64,000 nt of DNA, from positions 1,674,001 to 1,738,000 of the forward strand of contig NZ_CP044222.1 in assembly GCF_008727795.1 (NCBI RefSeq), read 5' to 3'. Within the stretch, counting starts at the first letter, position 1; every line of letters starts with the position of its first letter. Shown here piece after piece: positions 44,341 through 53,421 of this stretch. The notes beneath the pieces are model-generated. The model worked only from the letters and a program-made list of their open reading frames with translations, did not search any database and was not told where the DNA came from. A program made the translations under genes and the position numbers. Source of the DNA: Nitrincola iocasae (GTDB taxonomy: Bacteria > Pseudomonadota > Gammaproteobacteria > Pseudomonadales > Balneatricaceae).

Positions 44341-44362
44341 TGCAGTGGACAGTTCCACTGCA
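44341..44362 (+). other. Perfect hairpin between prpE and SDR genes
   Basis: TGCAGTGGA (44341-44349) and TCCACTGCA (44354-44362) form a 9-bp stem with a 4-base loop immediately after the prpE stop. There is no T-run; a role in differential expression or mRNA stability is possible. Confidence 0.5.
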
Positions 44363-44377
44363 CTGAGGACATAAACG

Positions 44378-45139
44378 ATGCAGATTAAACAGAAAGTGTT
44401 TGTGATTACCGGCGGGGCCAGAGGGCTGGGTGCGGGTATGGCTAGCCATCTGGCTACACTGGGTGCCCATGTGGCTTTGATAGATCTGGATGCTGATGCA
44501 CTTAAACATAGCGCTGATCAGCTGGCTGGATTGGGTGTGAAGTCGCAAGGCTATGTGTGTGATATTACCGATGAGTCTCAAGTTGAAAATACCTTTGCCA
44601 GTATTCGATCAGATTTTGGCAAACTGCATGGTTTAGTCAATAACGCAGGCCTGATGCGTGACGGTATGCTGATAAAACTTAAAGACGGCAAGCTGGTAGA
44701 TAAAATGTCATTGAAGCAATGGAATGATGTGATCAATGTGAACCTCACGGGCAGTTTTTTATGTGGCCGTGAAGCCGCAGCTATTATGGCTGAACAGGGT
44801 GAAGGCGGGGTGATTGTTAATGTCTCCTCTGTGTCCCGGGCAGGTAATGCCGGTCAAACCAACTATTCGGCGACCAAGTCGGGTGTTGCGACCCTGGTCG
44901 TCAGTTGGGCCAAAGAGCTGGCCCGTTACGGTATTCGTGTGGGCGGAATAGCGCCGGGTGTGATTGCTACGGACATGACTGCGCAAATGAAACCCGAAGC
45001 CATTGAGCGCATGCTGACAGCCGTCCCCTTGCGGCGTTTGGGTAAGATCAGTGAAATGGCGCATACCCTGCAGTACATTATTGAAAATGATTTTTTCACT
45101 GGCAGGATTATTGAAATGGATGGTGGCTTGCGTATTTAA
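44378..45139 (+). CDS. Short-chain dehydrogenase/reductase, probable 3-hydroxyacyl-CoA dehydrogenase
   Basis: 253 residues, classical SDR. Cofactor motif TGGARGLGAG (about 12-21), Asp at the end of strand 2 (LIDLD) favours NAD, NNAG is intact, and the catalytic Ser...Tyr-x-x-x-Lys lies in SVSRAGN...YSATKSG. It ends with MDGGLRI. SDRs in this position often act on 2-methyl-3-hydroxybutyryl-CoA (isoleucine) or 3-hydroxyacyl-CoA. Specificity is not established. Confidence 0.85.
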   Translation: MQIKQKVFVITGGARGLGAGMASHLATLGAHVALIDLDADALKHSADQLAGLGVKSQGYVCDITDESQVENTFASIRSDFGKLHGLVNNAGLMRDGMLIKLKDGKLVDKMSLKQWNDVINVNLTGSFLCGREAAAIMAEQGEGGVIVNVSSVSRAGNAGQTNYSATKSGVATLVVSWAKELARYGIRVGGIAPGVIATDMTAQMKPEAIERMLTAVPLRRLGKISEMAHTLQYIIENDFFTGRIIEMDGGLRI

Positions 45140-45186
45140 GTGCGGCCTATTGATTAAACTGTTTTCAACCTCAGCGGAGGGTCGTT

Positions 45187-45786
45187 ATGCCCTGTTATCG
45201 AATTGATGGTGTTACACCAGTTGTGGATCCATCCGCCTATGTTCATCCGACGGCTGTGCTGATCGGTGATGTCCAGGTAGGTCCGGGCTGTTATGTCGGA
45301 CCTAACGCCTGTTTGCGTGGTGATTTTGGCCGCATTATTCTCAAGCAAGGCTCAAACCTGCAGGATACCTGCGTCATGCATGGTTTTCCTGGCACAGATA
45401 CAGTGATTGAAGCCAATGGCCATGTCGGCCATGGAGCCGTGCTGCATGGCTGTATCGTCGGTGAAGATGCGCTGATTGGTATGAATGCCGTGGTGATGGA
45501 TGGTGCGGTGATCAGTGCACGCTGTATTGTGGCGGCAACCGCTTTTGTGAAAGCAAATTTCAGCTGTAACGAGGCATCACTGATCGTCGGGGCGCCGGCA
45601 AAAGTCTTGCGCCGCTTGTCAGAGGAAGAAATCGCCTGGAAACAGGAAGGAACAGGGGCTTATCAGCGCCTGACCGAACGCTGCCTGGAAACTCTGGAAC
45701 TTTGCGAACCTCTGGATCAGGTTGAAGCCAATCGTCCGCGGATTGATGCCGGTGACCTGAAACCTAAGCAAAAACATCAATCATAA
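45187..45786 (+). CDS. Gamma-carbonic-anhydrase-like hexapeptide protein, PaaY/CaiE family
   Basis: 199 residues of left-handed beta-helix hexapeptide repeats. Metal-ligand histidines are seen in CVMHGFPG and HVGHGAVLHG, as in gamma-carbonic anhydrases. The length and C-terminal helix match PaaY, a thioesterase acting on stalled phenylacetyl-CoA intermediates, and CaiE. A CoA-ester salvage role would fit its position in a CoA-intermediate operon. A good GGAGG site precedes the ATG. Confidence 0.82.
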   Translation: MPCYRIDGVTPVVDPSAYVHPTAVLIGDVQVGPGCYVGPNACLRGDFGRIILKQGSNLQDTCVMHGFPGTDTVIEANGHVGHGAVLHGCIVGEDALIGMNAVVMDGAVISARCIVAATAFVKANFSCNEASLIVGAPAKVLRRLSEEEIAWKQEGTGAYQRLTERCLETLELCEPLDQVEANRPRIDAGDLKPKQKHQS

Positions 45787-45804
45787 GGGTTGTGGTCACT
45801 GTCT

Positions 45805-46617
45805 ATGAGCATTAATGGTACGCTGATTGAAGATCGTTTTATTGAGGTACCCGGTGGACAGATTTTTGTGCGCCAATGGCAACCTTCTCAGATCCAATCC
45901 TGCGCTCCAGTCATTATGCTTCATGATTCTCTTGGCAGCGTTGCGCAGTGGCGTAACTTTCCACTGCAACTATCAGAACAGATTAAACGCCCAGTCATCG
46001 CTTATGATCGGCTGGGATTTGGTCTATCCAGTGCGCGACATGCTTTGCCGTCTGAAAATTTTATTGTGGAAGAGGCCGAGGTAATTTTTCCTGCACTGTG
46101 TCAGGCAATGGGTATCACCCGCTTCGGCTTATTAGGTCATAGTGTGGGCGGAGTGATGGCATTGACAATTGCAGCATTTCAGAACGAGGCCTGCGAAGCC
46201 ACTATTACGCTGGCAGCTCAGGCATTTGTTGAAGAACGAACCCTGGAAGGAATACGTGCGGCCCAGCAACAGTTTGCTGAAACGGCCAACTTTAACAAAT
46301 TGAAGAAATGGCATGGGGAAAAAGCGCGTTGGGTGTTAGATGCCTGGACCGGGTCTTGGCTTTCCTCTGCATTTCGTGACTGGCGTATCGATCCCTGGCT
46401 GTCACACATTAACTCAGCAGTTTTGGTTATTCATGGAGATAGTGACGAGTATGGATCGATTGCTTTCCCCCGGCATATCGCTGCAGGGGTAAATGGCCGG
46501 GTCGAACAGGCGATACTTCAGCAGTGCGGTCATCTGCCCCATGCTGAGCAGCCTGAAAAGGTACTGGATGTGATTGCGGATTTTATTCAGCCCCCGGCTT
46601 CGACACCTATCCACTAA
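45805..46617 (+). CDS. Alpha/beta hydrolase
   Basis: 270 residues from ATG 45805; a TTG at 45790 is an alternative. Nucleophile elbow GHSVGG (near 113-118), oxyanion-side HDSLGS, acid Asp in GDSDEYG (near 218) and His in CGHLPHAEQ (near 244) complete a Ser-Asp-His triad. It is the last gene of the mms operon (18 bases after the hexapeptide gene). Likely a soluble esterase or CoA-thioesterase; substrate unknown. Confidence 0.8.
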   Translation: MSINGTLIEDRFIEVPGGQIFVRQWQPSQIQSCAPVIMLHDSLGSVAQWRNFPLQLSEQIKRPVIAYDRLGFGLSSARHALPSENFIVEEAEVIFPALCQAMGITRFGLLGHSVGGVMALTIAAFQNEACEATITLAAQAFVEERTLEGIRAAQQQFAETANFNKLKKWHGEKARWVLDAWTGSWLSSAFRDWRIDPWLSHINSAVLVIHGDSDEYGSIAFPRHIAAGVNGRVEQAILQQCGHLPHAEQPEKVLDVIADFIQPPASTPIH

Positions 46618-46672
46618 ATAATTTTCTATTTCAGATCACTAATCTTCCTATATACCCTGAAGGACAAAAGGA

Positions 46673-46720
46673 ATCGACCTGTCTTCCACTTCTAAAATGC
46701 TAATGGAAAGACAGGTCGAT
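46673..46720. terminator. Long inverted repeat between convergent genes, bidirectional terminator
   Basis: ATCGACCTGTCTTCCA (46673-46688) pairs with TGGAAAGACAGGTCGAT (46704-46720), a 16-bp stem with one bulge and a 15-base loop. It lies between convergent hydrolase and M48 genes. Confidence 0.7.
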
Positions 46721-46737
46721 CAGACTAAAGGCCTTCG

Positions 46738-47520
46738 TTAACGAATATCAAGCTGAGCAGCCAGACGATCAGCACGATCTCCCGCCGCTGGATGGCTGGA
46801 AAAAAGGCTACGATGGTTACCGTACTTGCTCTCAATTTTACGCAAAGCACTGACAGCCGCCACAGGATTGTAACTAGATTCATTCATGAGTGTAATTGCA
46901 AAATCATCAGCTTCATTCTCATTGTGCTGAGAAAACTGTGCATTAATCAGCTTTTCACCCAGGTCACCCAATTCTGAAGAGGTCAGCGCAGCGGCTGCAG
47001 AATTACCACTTGCTGCAACGGCTTGTCGAGCCGATGATGCGGCATAAGATGTCTGGAACGCTTTTTTCGAATGCCCCAATACCACATGGCCTATTTCATG
47101 TGCAATTACGTAACGCACTTCATTATCAGTCATTTCATCCAATAAGCCACTGTTGAAGCGAATAGAACCATTGGGAACAGCAAAGGCATTAACCTCCGGG
47201 TCCATATACACTTTATACTCTAATGAAACGCCCTCAACCTGCTGCCATGGCGCAGTCAGTTGCTCCAGTCGTCTGGCGTAGCTACTTCGGCTGGATGCTA
47301 CTCGGTTGGAGCTATCGAGCTGTGCAATCGTTTGATCTCCAATTTGTTGCATCTCTTCATCACTCAAAGAAGCGGCTTTAGCTAACCCCATACCTGATGA
47401 AAGCATACCCTGCATATCAACACCTGAGGTTTTGCAGCCCACCAAGGTTAACGACGCACTCCCCACTATCAGAGCCATGGTGAGGCCAGCTACTTTAGAA
47501 AAGCGTTTTTTAACGTACAT
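46738..47520 (-). CDS. M48-family metalloprotease, lipoprotein
   Basis: 260 residues from ATG 47520, which has a strong AGGAG site. A lipoprotein signal peptide ends in the lipobox LVGC (Cys near 29). The zinc motif HEIGH lies in IAHEIGHVVLGH (near 140-144), and the third ligand Glu is in NENEADDFA (near 200). It is like the periplasmic LoiP/YggG and BepA proteases, which work on outer-membrane protein quality control. It stands alone between convergent hydrolase and kinase genes. Confidence 0.9.
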   Translation of the reverse strand: MYVKKRFSKVAGLTMALIVGSASLTLVGCKTSGVDMQGMLSSGMGLAKAASLSDEEMQQIGDQTIAQLDSSNRVASSRSSYARRLEQLTAPWQQVEGVSLEYKVYMDPEVNAFAVPNGSIRFNSGLLDEMTDNEVRYVIAHEIGHVVLGHSKKAFQTSYAASSARQAVAASGNSAAAALTSSELGDLGEKLINAQFSQHNENEADDFAITLMNESSYNPVAAVSALRKIESKYGNHRSLFSSHPAAGDRADRLAAQLDIR

Positions 47521-47937
47521 GTTGTTTCTCCTTTTTTCCATTGATCCATTTATGTCAATTTACAGTTACTGCATCAGTTGCAAGATTGCTCACCTTATCC
47601 ATGCTTATGATTCATGGATTGATACCAATCTTCATCAATCTTCACGCATGGGTATAATTCGAGTTAATACATGGCTATAGCCACTGGAAATGGCACCGCC
47701 GAGATGAGGGATTTTACTGGTGACAGCTGGACAGGTGTGGGGTTGTTGTCTAAATGTGCAGAGGGCTTGCCCATAAAACACTCCTTGTTAAATGACACTC
47801 ATGTTGATGATTTACATGAGGCTGGCTACTTCCTGATGGCAGCGAGCAAACTATAACGTGATTTGCAACGTTTGCCAAATACTAAGCTAGGGGTTAGATC
47901 AAAAAAACCGATGCCTTGAAGGTGCCTGGATTTTTCT
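47521..47937. other. Intergenic region without a convincing gene
   Basis: 417 bases upstream of the M48 gene and downstream of the kinase gene. A 61-codon frame at 47671-47856 has no ribosome site or known motif and is not called. Near 47906-47935 a run of seven A (seven T on the - strand) follows imperfect GGCACCTT/AAGGCATC pairing, a weak terminator candidate for the kinase gene. Confidence 0.4.
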
Positions 47938-49749
47938 TCATTTTAATTCAAGATCAAGTTGGCTGACCCCTTGAATTCGCTTGAATTCGCGAGTGTTTTT
48001 GTAGGGCATTTTCATAAAGCCGGAGACACCCAGGCCGTCTATGTCCGGGAGTGACTGGACGATGCGCTCCAGTGCGGCGGCAAAGTCGGCTTCCCGATCC
48101 GGGTCAAGTAGCACGTAATAGTTATGGATTTTCAAATGCGTTGGCAGGGCTTCAAAAATAATCAGGCCGGTGTGGCGGATTTCATTCAGAAAGGCGATTT
48201 CCTGCATGATGCTTTGTGGCAGTTGTAACAGCTCGTCCGGGTCCTGACCATCTTCAAAATAGGAGTGGTTGCGGCTGCTGTCTTCATTCAGCGGTGCCTG
48301 AGTGACCTCAAACGGAATCGCCATACCTGCCGGTGGCATAAACGCTTGTGTTTCATTTTCTCGTTGAAGATGAAGGGTGTTCTTGGCATCAAACAGGCAG
48401 CATTTGAACACCCCCTCACGGTGGATGGCACGTGCCAGCGTGACCATGGTATTGACCGCACTGGTAAAGGGTTGCTTCAGCTCAGGTGCATGGAGGTTCA
48501 GACTGGAGTCGATAAAGATATCATCATCTTCCCAGCGGATCGCCAGTCCACCCAAGACCGGGTACTTACCCAGACGGCTGATCGCACAGAGAAATGCACG
48601 TTCAGTGCGGCCCATGCCGTGCATAAAGTTCTTGTAGTACTTTTCCAGCTCGACATCATCAACATCCACCAGCAGCTCCGGGTCCAGGTTAGCTTCTCGA
48701 AGGAAGCTTTTGCGGGAGGTATAGACAACGGTTTCCATGTGCTGCTGATCCTGAAACACCCAGATGGGAATCTGGGGTTTATCCGGGATGACCGCCATGT
48801 CTGGAATGACCCATTTTTTCATATAGGGCATCTGCGAGATCAGGTAATCACCGGCCTGAAGTTTGTTCTGGTCATTGCCTGCTGACAAGGTCTGCAGGGT
48901 GATTGCAAAGGCTTTCGGCAGCCCTAATGCCGTGGCCGGTATGGCATCATAACCGTAACGACAGGACTGGCCGGAGGCTAATGCATAGAGGGTGCCTGCC
49001 AGGCCCTGTTCATCAAAGCGTGGCGAACTTAGTCCTCCATTCAGCTGGTCTTCTCCGATAAAATACACATCTCCCAGTCGGGCATTGGTGCTGTGTAAGT
49101 TTTCACTGAGAAAACTCAATCCCGGCGCTGCAACCGGTTGACCGTCACTATCGAGTTGCGCAAACACACTCGATCCCCAGTCGATCAGCTTGATGCTTTC
49201 ATCAGCAGGGTTGAAGACAATATTGGAGGGCTTGATATCGCCATGCACGATAGGGGCTAACTGATCATGGCGTTTAAATGTCCGCAAAGCGCTCAGCACA
49301 TCTACTAGCTGAGCCGCGATTTTGATGATCAGCCGGGGTGAAAGGCGTCCTTGCTGTACCGAATAGGCTTCAAGATCCATGCCCGGGGCACGTTCCATCA
49401 TCAACACAGATTGTCTGGAAATACGGGTATATTCACTCACGGCAGGAATGCCCGGGTGTAACACCTGACTTTGCATCCAGGCCTCATCTTCGAGCCGGTC
49501 CTGAACCGCCTGAGGCAGGTTAATGCGCGAAAATTTGAATACGTAATCGGCCAGTTCATTGGAGCGCCCAGCAAACACAAAGCCATACGCGCCCTTACCG
49601 ATAAATTCTATATCAGAAAAACCCAGTAAGCTGAGTTGGGCCATACAAAGCTGTACCCAGTCTTTAATCTTCTGAGCATCTTCATGGCTCATCAGATAGA
49701 TCGACTGCTCTTCGTTGATATAAAACTGTTGCAGCAACGGACGCGTCAT
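47938..49749 (-). CDS. Hanks-type serine/threonine protein kinase coupled to bkdB
   Basis: 603 residues, soluble. Kinase core about 45-300: Gly-rich loop GKGAYG (51-56), ATP Lys72 in YVFKF, acidic helix-C residues (Glu87/Glu89), catalytic loop VHGDIKPSN (168-176, HGD in place of HRD) and metal motif DWG (190-192, in place of DFG). All catalytic residues are present, so it should be active. The second half (about 310-603) is not recognised and has no membrane segment. The ATG follows the bkdB stop TAG by one base, so it is co-translated with the branched-chain ketoacid dehydrogenase genes. Possible targets are Bkd subunits, by analogy with eukaryotic E1-alpha phosphorylation, though the eukaryotic kinase is unrelated. 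Confidence 0.88.
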   Translation of the reverse strand: MTRPLLQQFYINEEQSIYLMSHEDAQKIKDWVQLCMAQLSLLGFSDIEFIGKGAYGFVFAGRSNELADYVFKFSRINLPQAVQDRLEDEAWMQSQVLHPGIPAVSEYTRISRQSVLMMERAPGMDLEAYSVQQGRLSPRLIIKIAAQLVDVLSALRTFKRHDQLAPIVHGDIKPSNIVFNPADESIKLIDWGSSVFAQLDSDGQPVAAPGLSFLSENLHSTNARLGDVYFIGEDQLNGGLSSPRFDEQGLAGTLYALASGQSCRYGYDAIPATALGLPKAFAITLQTLSAGNDQNKLQAGDYLISQMPYMKKWVIPDMAVIPDKPQIPIWVFQDQQHMETVVYTSRKSFLREANLDPELLVDVDDVELEKYYKNFMHGMGRTERAFLCAISRLGKYPVLGGLAIRWEDDDIFIDSSLNLHAPELKQPFTSAVNTMVTLARAIHREGVFKCCLFDAKNTLHLQRENETQAFMPPAGMAIPFEVTQAPLNEDSSRNHSYFEDGQDPDELLQLPQSIMQEIAFLNEIRHTGLIIFEALPTHLKIHNYYVLLDPDREADFAAALERIVQSLPDIDGLGVSGFMKMPYKNTREFKRIQGVSQLDLELK

Positions 49750-49750
49750 T

Positions 49751-50968
49751 CTAGCGCAACTCGGTCAGCATACTAAGCGGGTTTTCCAGATACGCTTTCC
49801 AGGTGTTGCAGAAGCGGGCCATGCTGGCACCCTCAATGATACGGTGATCCCCTGACCAACTGATCTGCATAATTTTCCGGGCTGTAACACGGTCCTCTGC
49901 ATCAAAACGGGGGAGTCTTTGTATCTTACCTAACGCCACGATGGCGACCTCCGGTTTATTGATAATGGGGGTGGCAACGGTACCGCCCATAACACCAATA
50001 TTGGACAGGGTAATGCTGCTACCTTTCATCTGTGGGGATGTCAGCTTACCCAGTCTGGCCGCATCGATCAGCTGATTTAACTGTTGAGTGATTTCAACCA
50101 GATTCAAGGTCTGCACCGCTTTGATGTTAGGCACCAATAAACCCGTTGGGGTATCCACAGCAAAACCGATGTTGTGATCCGTCTGGTAGATAATCTCGGT
50201 ACAGTCATCATTCACACGACTGTTGAGCAGGGGGTGCTGTAACAAAGCCAGCGATAATGCTTTGATAAACAGCGGCATCAGGCTCAGGCGTAACCCCTCG
50301 GCTTCAAAAGTGGGTTTGAGTGTCTGTCTGGCATCCTCCAACTGGGTGACATCCAGCTCATCGACATAGGTAAAGTGCGGGATGCTGCTGGCGGACTCCT
50401 GCATCTGTTTTGCCATCAGCGCTTTAATCCCTTTGATGGCTTCGGTTGCTGGCGCCTGGTCAGCTAAGCTTGACCTGGTATCAGTGGCGTCTTCATCCTG
50501 TACCTGTTTAAGCAGGTCTTCCTTGTAAATACGGCCGTTTTTTCCGCTACCCTCAATCGCACCGAGATCCAGCTCCATTTCCCGTGCCAGTCGCCTGACG
50601 GCAGGACTGGCGATGGGTCTGTTGGTCAGATCGAGGCTGTCTGCAGGGATCTGTTCAACAGGGGATGCATTTTCGTCAGCTTGTTGAGTGGTTTCCTGTG
50701 TGGCTGTTTCATTTTCCTGGCCTGGTTCAGCCTCAACGTCGATCTCAAACAGGGGCTGGTGCACCTGGGCAATATCACCTTGCTGGTAATACAGCTTGCT
50801 GATAACACCGGTATACATGCAGGTAATTTCAACCAGGGCTTTGTCTGTCATAACATCGGCTACGGGCTGATCTTCTGTGACAGTTTCACCTTCACTGATA
50901 CGCCACTCAACCAGCTCACACTCTACGATGCCTTCACCAATATCTGGCAGGATAAAATCTATTTTCAT
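49751..50968 (-). CDS. bkdB: Branched-chain 2-oxoacid dehydrogenase E2 (dihydrolipoyl acyltransferase)
   Basis: 405 residues. One lipoyl domain (1-80) with the lipoylated Lys in MTDKALVEI (near 43), an acidic/Gln-rich linker, a peripheral-subunit binding domain (about 118-155: IASPAVRRLAREMELDL) and the catalytic domain (about 185-405) with the active-site His-Asp-like motif SGDHRIIEGA. It transfers branched acyl groups to CoA. Length and single lipoyl domain match Pseudomonas BkdB. E1 subunits lie upstream; no E3 gene follows, its place being taken by the kinase. Confidence 0.93.
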   Translation of the reverse strand: MKIDFILPDIGEGIVECELVEWRISEGETVTEDQPVADVMTDKALVEITCMYTGVISKLYYQQGDIAQVHQPLFEIDVEAEPGQENETATQETTQQADENASPVEQIPADSLDLTNRPIASPAVRRLAREMELDLGAIEGSGKNGRIYKEDLLKQVQDEDATDTRSSLADQAPATEAIKGIKALMAKQMQESASSIPHFTYVDELDVTQLEDARQTLKPTFEAEGLRLSLMPLFIKALSLALLQHPLLNSRVNDDCTEIIYQTDHNIGFAVDTPTGLLVPNIKAVQTLNLVEITQQLNQLIDAARLGKLTSPQMKGSSITLSNIGVMGGTVATPIINKPEVAIVALGKIQRLPRFDAEDRVTARKIMQISWSGDHRIIEGASMARFCNTWKAYLENPLSMLTELR

Positions 50969-50994
50969 GGGTTACTCCAAACCGAATCGGCGAA

Positions 50995-51972
50995 TTAGTA
51001 ATTTACGCTGGCTTTAATGGCTTCATAGGTTTTCAGGTGATCAGGCATGTATTCCTTCTCCAGTGCTAAGGGGAAGGGAGTGTCCAGACCGGTAACGCGC
51101 AGGATCGGTGATTCCAGGTGCAAAAAGCAGCTTTCCTGAATGCTGGCCGCAATCTCCGCACCAAAACCCGAGGTTTTAGGAGCCTCATGATTGATGATCA
51201 GTCGTCCCGTTTTGCGTACCGAGTTGGCTAGCGTTTCTCTGTCCCAGGGCAGCAGGGTGCGCAAATCAATCAGCTCACAGGAAATACCATCCTTTTCAGC
51301 CAGATCGGCGGCTTTTTCGATGGCTTCCATCTGCGCACCCCAAGCCAGTAATGTAATGTCCTTTCCTTGGCGCACTATCTCGGCCTGTCCGATAGGCAGT
51401 TGGTAATCTTCCTCCGGCACCTCACCGACAGAGGCGCGGTAGAGTTTTTTGGGTTCAAAAAAGATCACCGGATTGGCATCACGTATCGCGGCCAGGAGTA
51501 AACCCTTGGCCTGCTCAGGATTGCGAGGAACGATAATTTTCAACCCGGGGGTGTGGGTGAAATAGGCTTCTGGCGATTGTGAGTGATAATGCGCGCCATT
51601 AATGCCACCGCCATAGGGAGTGCGAATGGTGAGCCCGCCGACATTGAATTCATTACCTGAACGGTAGCGGAATTTGGCGGTTTCATTAACGATCTGATCA
51701 AACGCCGGGAAAATGTAATCGGCAAACTGAATTTCAGCAATCGCCGTCATCCCCTGTGCGGCCAGACCATTGGCAAACCCGAGAATGCCTTGTTCGGTCA
51801 GCGGTGTGTTAAAGCAGCGTTGTTTACCGAATTTATCTTGCAGATGGCTGGTGGCTCTGAACACCCCGCCAAAATGACCGACATCCTCACCAAAGCACAA
51901 GGCAGATTCATCACTGGACATAGCTATATCCAGAGCATTATTGATCGCTTGTAACAGGTTCATTTTACTCAT
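50995..51972 (-). CDS. bkdA2: Branched-chain 2-oxoacid dehydrogenase E1 beta subunit
   Basis: 325 residues, transketolase-like pyrimidine and C-terminal domains. Motifs are FGEDVGHFGGVFRAT, LTEQGILGFANGLAAQG, EIQFADYIFPAFDQIVNE and LIDLRTLLPWDRETL. It forms the alpha2beta2 E1 with BkdA1, decarboxylating ketoacids of Leu, Ile and Val. The start overlaps the bkdA1 end by eight bases. Confidence 0.94.
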   Translation of the reverse strand: MSKMNLLQAINNALDIAMSSDESALCFGEDVGHFGGVFRATSHLQDKFGKQRCFNTPLTEQGILGFANGLAAQGMTAIAEIQFADYIFPAFDQIVNETAKFRYRSGNEFNVGGLTIRTPYGGGINGAHYHSQSPEAYFTHTPGLKIIVPRNPEQAKGLLLAAIRDANPVIFFEPKKLYRASVGEVPEEDYQLPIGQAEIVRQGKDITLLAWGAQMEAIEKAADLAEKDGISCELIDLRTLLPWDRETLANSVRKTGRLIINHEAPKTSGFGAEIAASIQESCFLHLESPILRVTGLDTPFPLALEKEYMPDHLKTYEAIKASVNY

Positions 51973-53155
51973 CGCCTAGCCTCCCTGCTGTTTTAACATA
52001 GGCCTGCGGATACTTACGAATGTGGCTGATCAGCTCAGCCTGTTGCTCCTGCAGGTGCCAGGGCAGGGTGTCATACACATCGGTAAACAGGTCATTCAGT
52101 GGCGGAGCTGGAACTTTTTCGGCTTTTTTCATCGCGGCCATAATGGCATCCCGATGAAGCTGTTTGCGTTGGCTATCCTGGTTTTCATCCCACCAGGCCT
52201 GCTGCATCAACCAGTTTTTAAAGCGCAGCACCGGGCATTTTGCCCGCCAGATATCTTCTTCGGATTTGTTGCGATAACCGCTGGGGTCGTCCGAACTGGA
52301 GTGCGCACCCAGGCGATAGGTCATGGCTTCAATCAGTACGGGTTGGTGCTGCTCAACCGCCAGTTTACGAGCGTCCTGGGTGGCCTTTAATACGGCCAGA
52401 ACATCATTGCCATCGACACGGATGGTTTTCAGCCCATAGCCTATGCCTCGTGGTGCGATACCATCACCGGCATACTGCTCATGTGCCGGTGTGGAGATGG
52501 CATAACCATTGTTGCGACAGAAAAAAATCACCGGTACTTTAAACACCCCGGCCATATTCAGCGCCGCATGAAAATCACCTTCGGATGCCGCGCCTTCGCC
52601 GAAATAACAGATCACGCAGTTGGCTTTTTGCTGCGCTTTCAGCGCAAACGCATAACCGGTTGCCTGAGGTAATTGGGTGCCCAAAGGTGAGGAAATTGTC
52701 ATGTAATGCAGTTCACGAGAGCCGTAATGAATCGGCATCTGTCGCCCTTTGCCCAGATCTTTTTCATTGGAAAAAATCTGATTCATAAACTGATCCGGGG
52801 TAAAGCCGCGAAAGGCCAGTGCACCCTGTTCACGGTACTGCGCCATGATCATATCGTCATCTGCAAGGGCGGCGGTGCTACCTATATCAGCCGCTTCTTC
52901 ACCGGTTTCGGTCATGTAGAAACTGATTCGACCCTGGCGTTGTGAGGCCAGCATGCGCTCATCGAGGGCCCGGATAAACAAAAACGTATCGTAGATTTTT
53001 AAAGCAAGCTCTTGCTTCAGATCGGGGGGGACTGCATCGGGGTAGAGGGTGCCATCTTCACGCAATATCCGCAGGGTGGGGATATGCAGGGAGGCTGCGT
53101 CAAAAAACACCGGTTTATGCACGATCAGTGCATCGGTTTCGCGTTTATCACTCAT
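51965..53155 (-). CDS. bkdA1: Branched-chain 2-oxoacid dehydrogenase E1 alpha subunit
   Basis: 396 residues from ATG 53155 with AAGAAGG upstream; the longer frame start at 53200 is rejected. Thiamine diphosphate motif GEGAASEGDFHAALN ending in CRNNGYAIS, and the loop YRLGAHSSSDDPSGYR. In mammalian BCKDHA the homologous loop carries the serine phosphorylated by BCKD kinase. The serine is present here, but it is also conserved in bacteria without such a kinase. First gene of the bkd-kinase operon. Confidence 0.94.
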   Translation of the reverse strand: MSDKRETDALIVHKPVFFDAASLHIPTLRILREDGTLYPDAVPPDLKQELALKIYDTFLFIRALDERMLASQRQGRISFYMTETGEEAADIGSTAALADDDMIMAQYREQGALAFRGFTPDQFMNQIFSNEKDLGKGRQMPIHYGSRELHYMTISSPLGTQLPQATGYAFALKAQQKANCVICYFGEGAASEGDFHAALNMAGVFKVPVIFFCRNNGYAISTPAHEQYAGDGIAPRGIGYGLKTIRVDGNDVLAVLKATQDARKLAVEQHQPVLIEAMTYRLGAHSSSDDPSGYRNKSEEDIWRAKCPVLRFKNWLMQQAWWDENQDSQRKQLHRDAIMAAMKKAEKVPAPPLNDLFTDVYDTLPWHLQEQQAELISHIRKYPQAYVKTAGRLGDE

Positions 53156-53172
53156 AATAAACCTTCTTGTTT

Positions 53173-53201
53173 TTATTGTTATATCTACTGATTGTGTCAA
53201 T
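53173..53201 (-). promoter_or_regulatory. Putative sigma70 promoter of the bkd operon
   Basis: On the - strand a perfect TTGACA (53201-53196) is followed after 17 bases by AATAAA (53178-53173), a weak -10. It ends 18 bases before the bkdA1 ATG, which would leave a very short leader. Confidence 0.4.
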
Positions 53202-53297
53202 AGCTATGCTGTATGACGGGATCACCATCTATACAGTGTTAAAATCTAGCCCTGTAGGCTTGTTATGTAAAGAAATATTGTTTCGGGGGGCACCTGG

Positions 53298-53421
53298 GCA
53301 CTACCACCGCTAACCTGTGACTCGCTGCACTTCGCTCAACTGGCGGCAGACTGTGACAGGCTTGCGGTGGTAGTGGCCGTTGTGTAAGCACTGAGCTACC
53401 TTCAACGAAAATATGCGATGT
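53298..53421. repeat. Intergenic hairpin repeat, copy A, after candidate immunity gene 1
   Basis: The arms at 53298-53321 and 53353-53376 (CACTACCACCGCTAACC type) are near-perfect inverted repeats enclosing a 31-base loop. The stretch 53341-53421 is also a direct repeat of 55969-56049, so the element is shared between intergenic regions of this island. It lies just downstream of paralog 1. Confidence 0.75.

Noticed and set aside
47671..47856. A 61-codon + strand frame between the M48 protease and kinase genes
   Set aside because: No ribosome-binding site, promoter or family resemblance; length is expected by chance in a 417-base gap.
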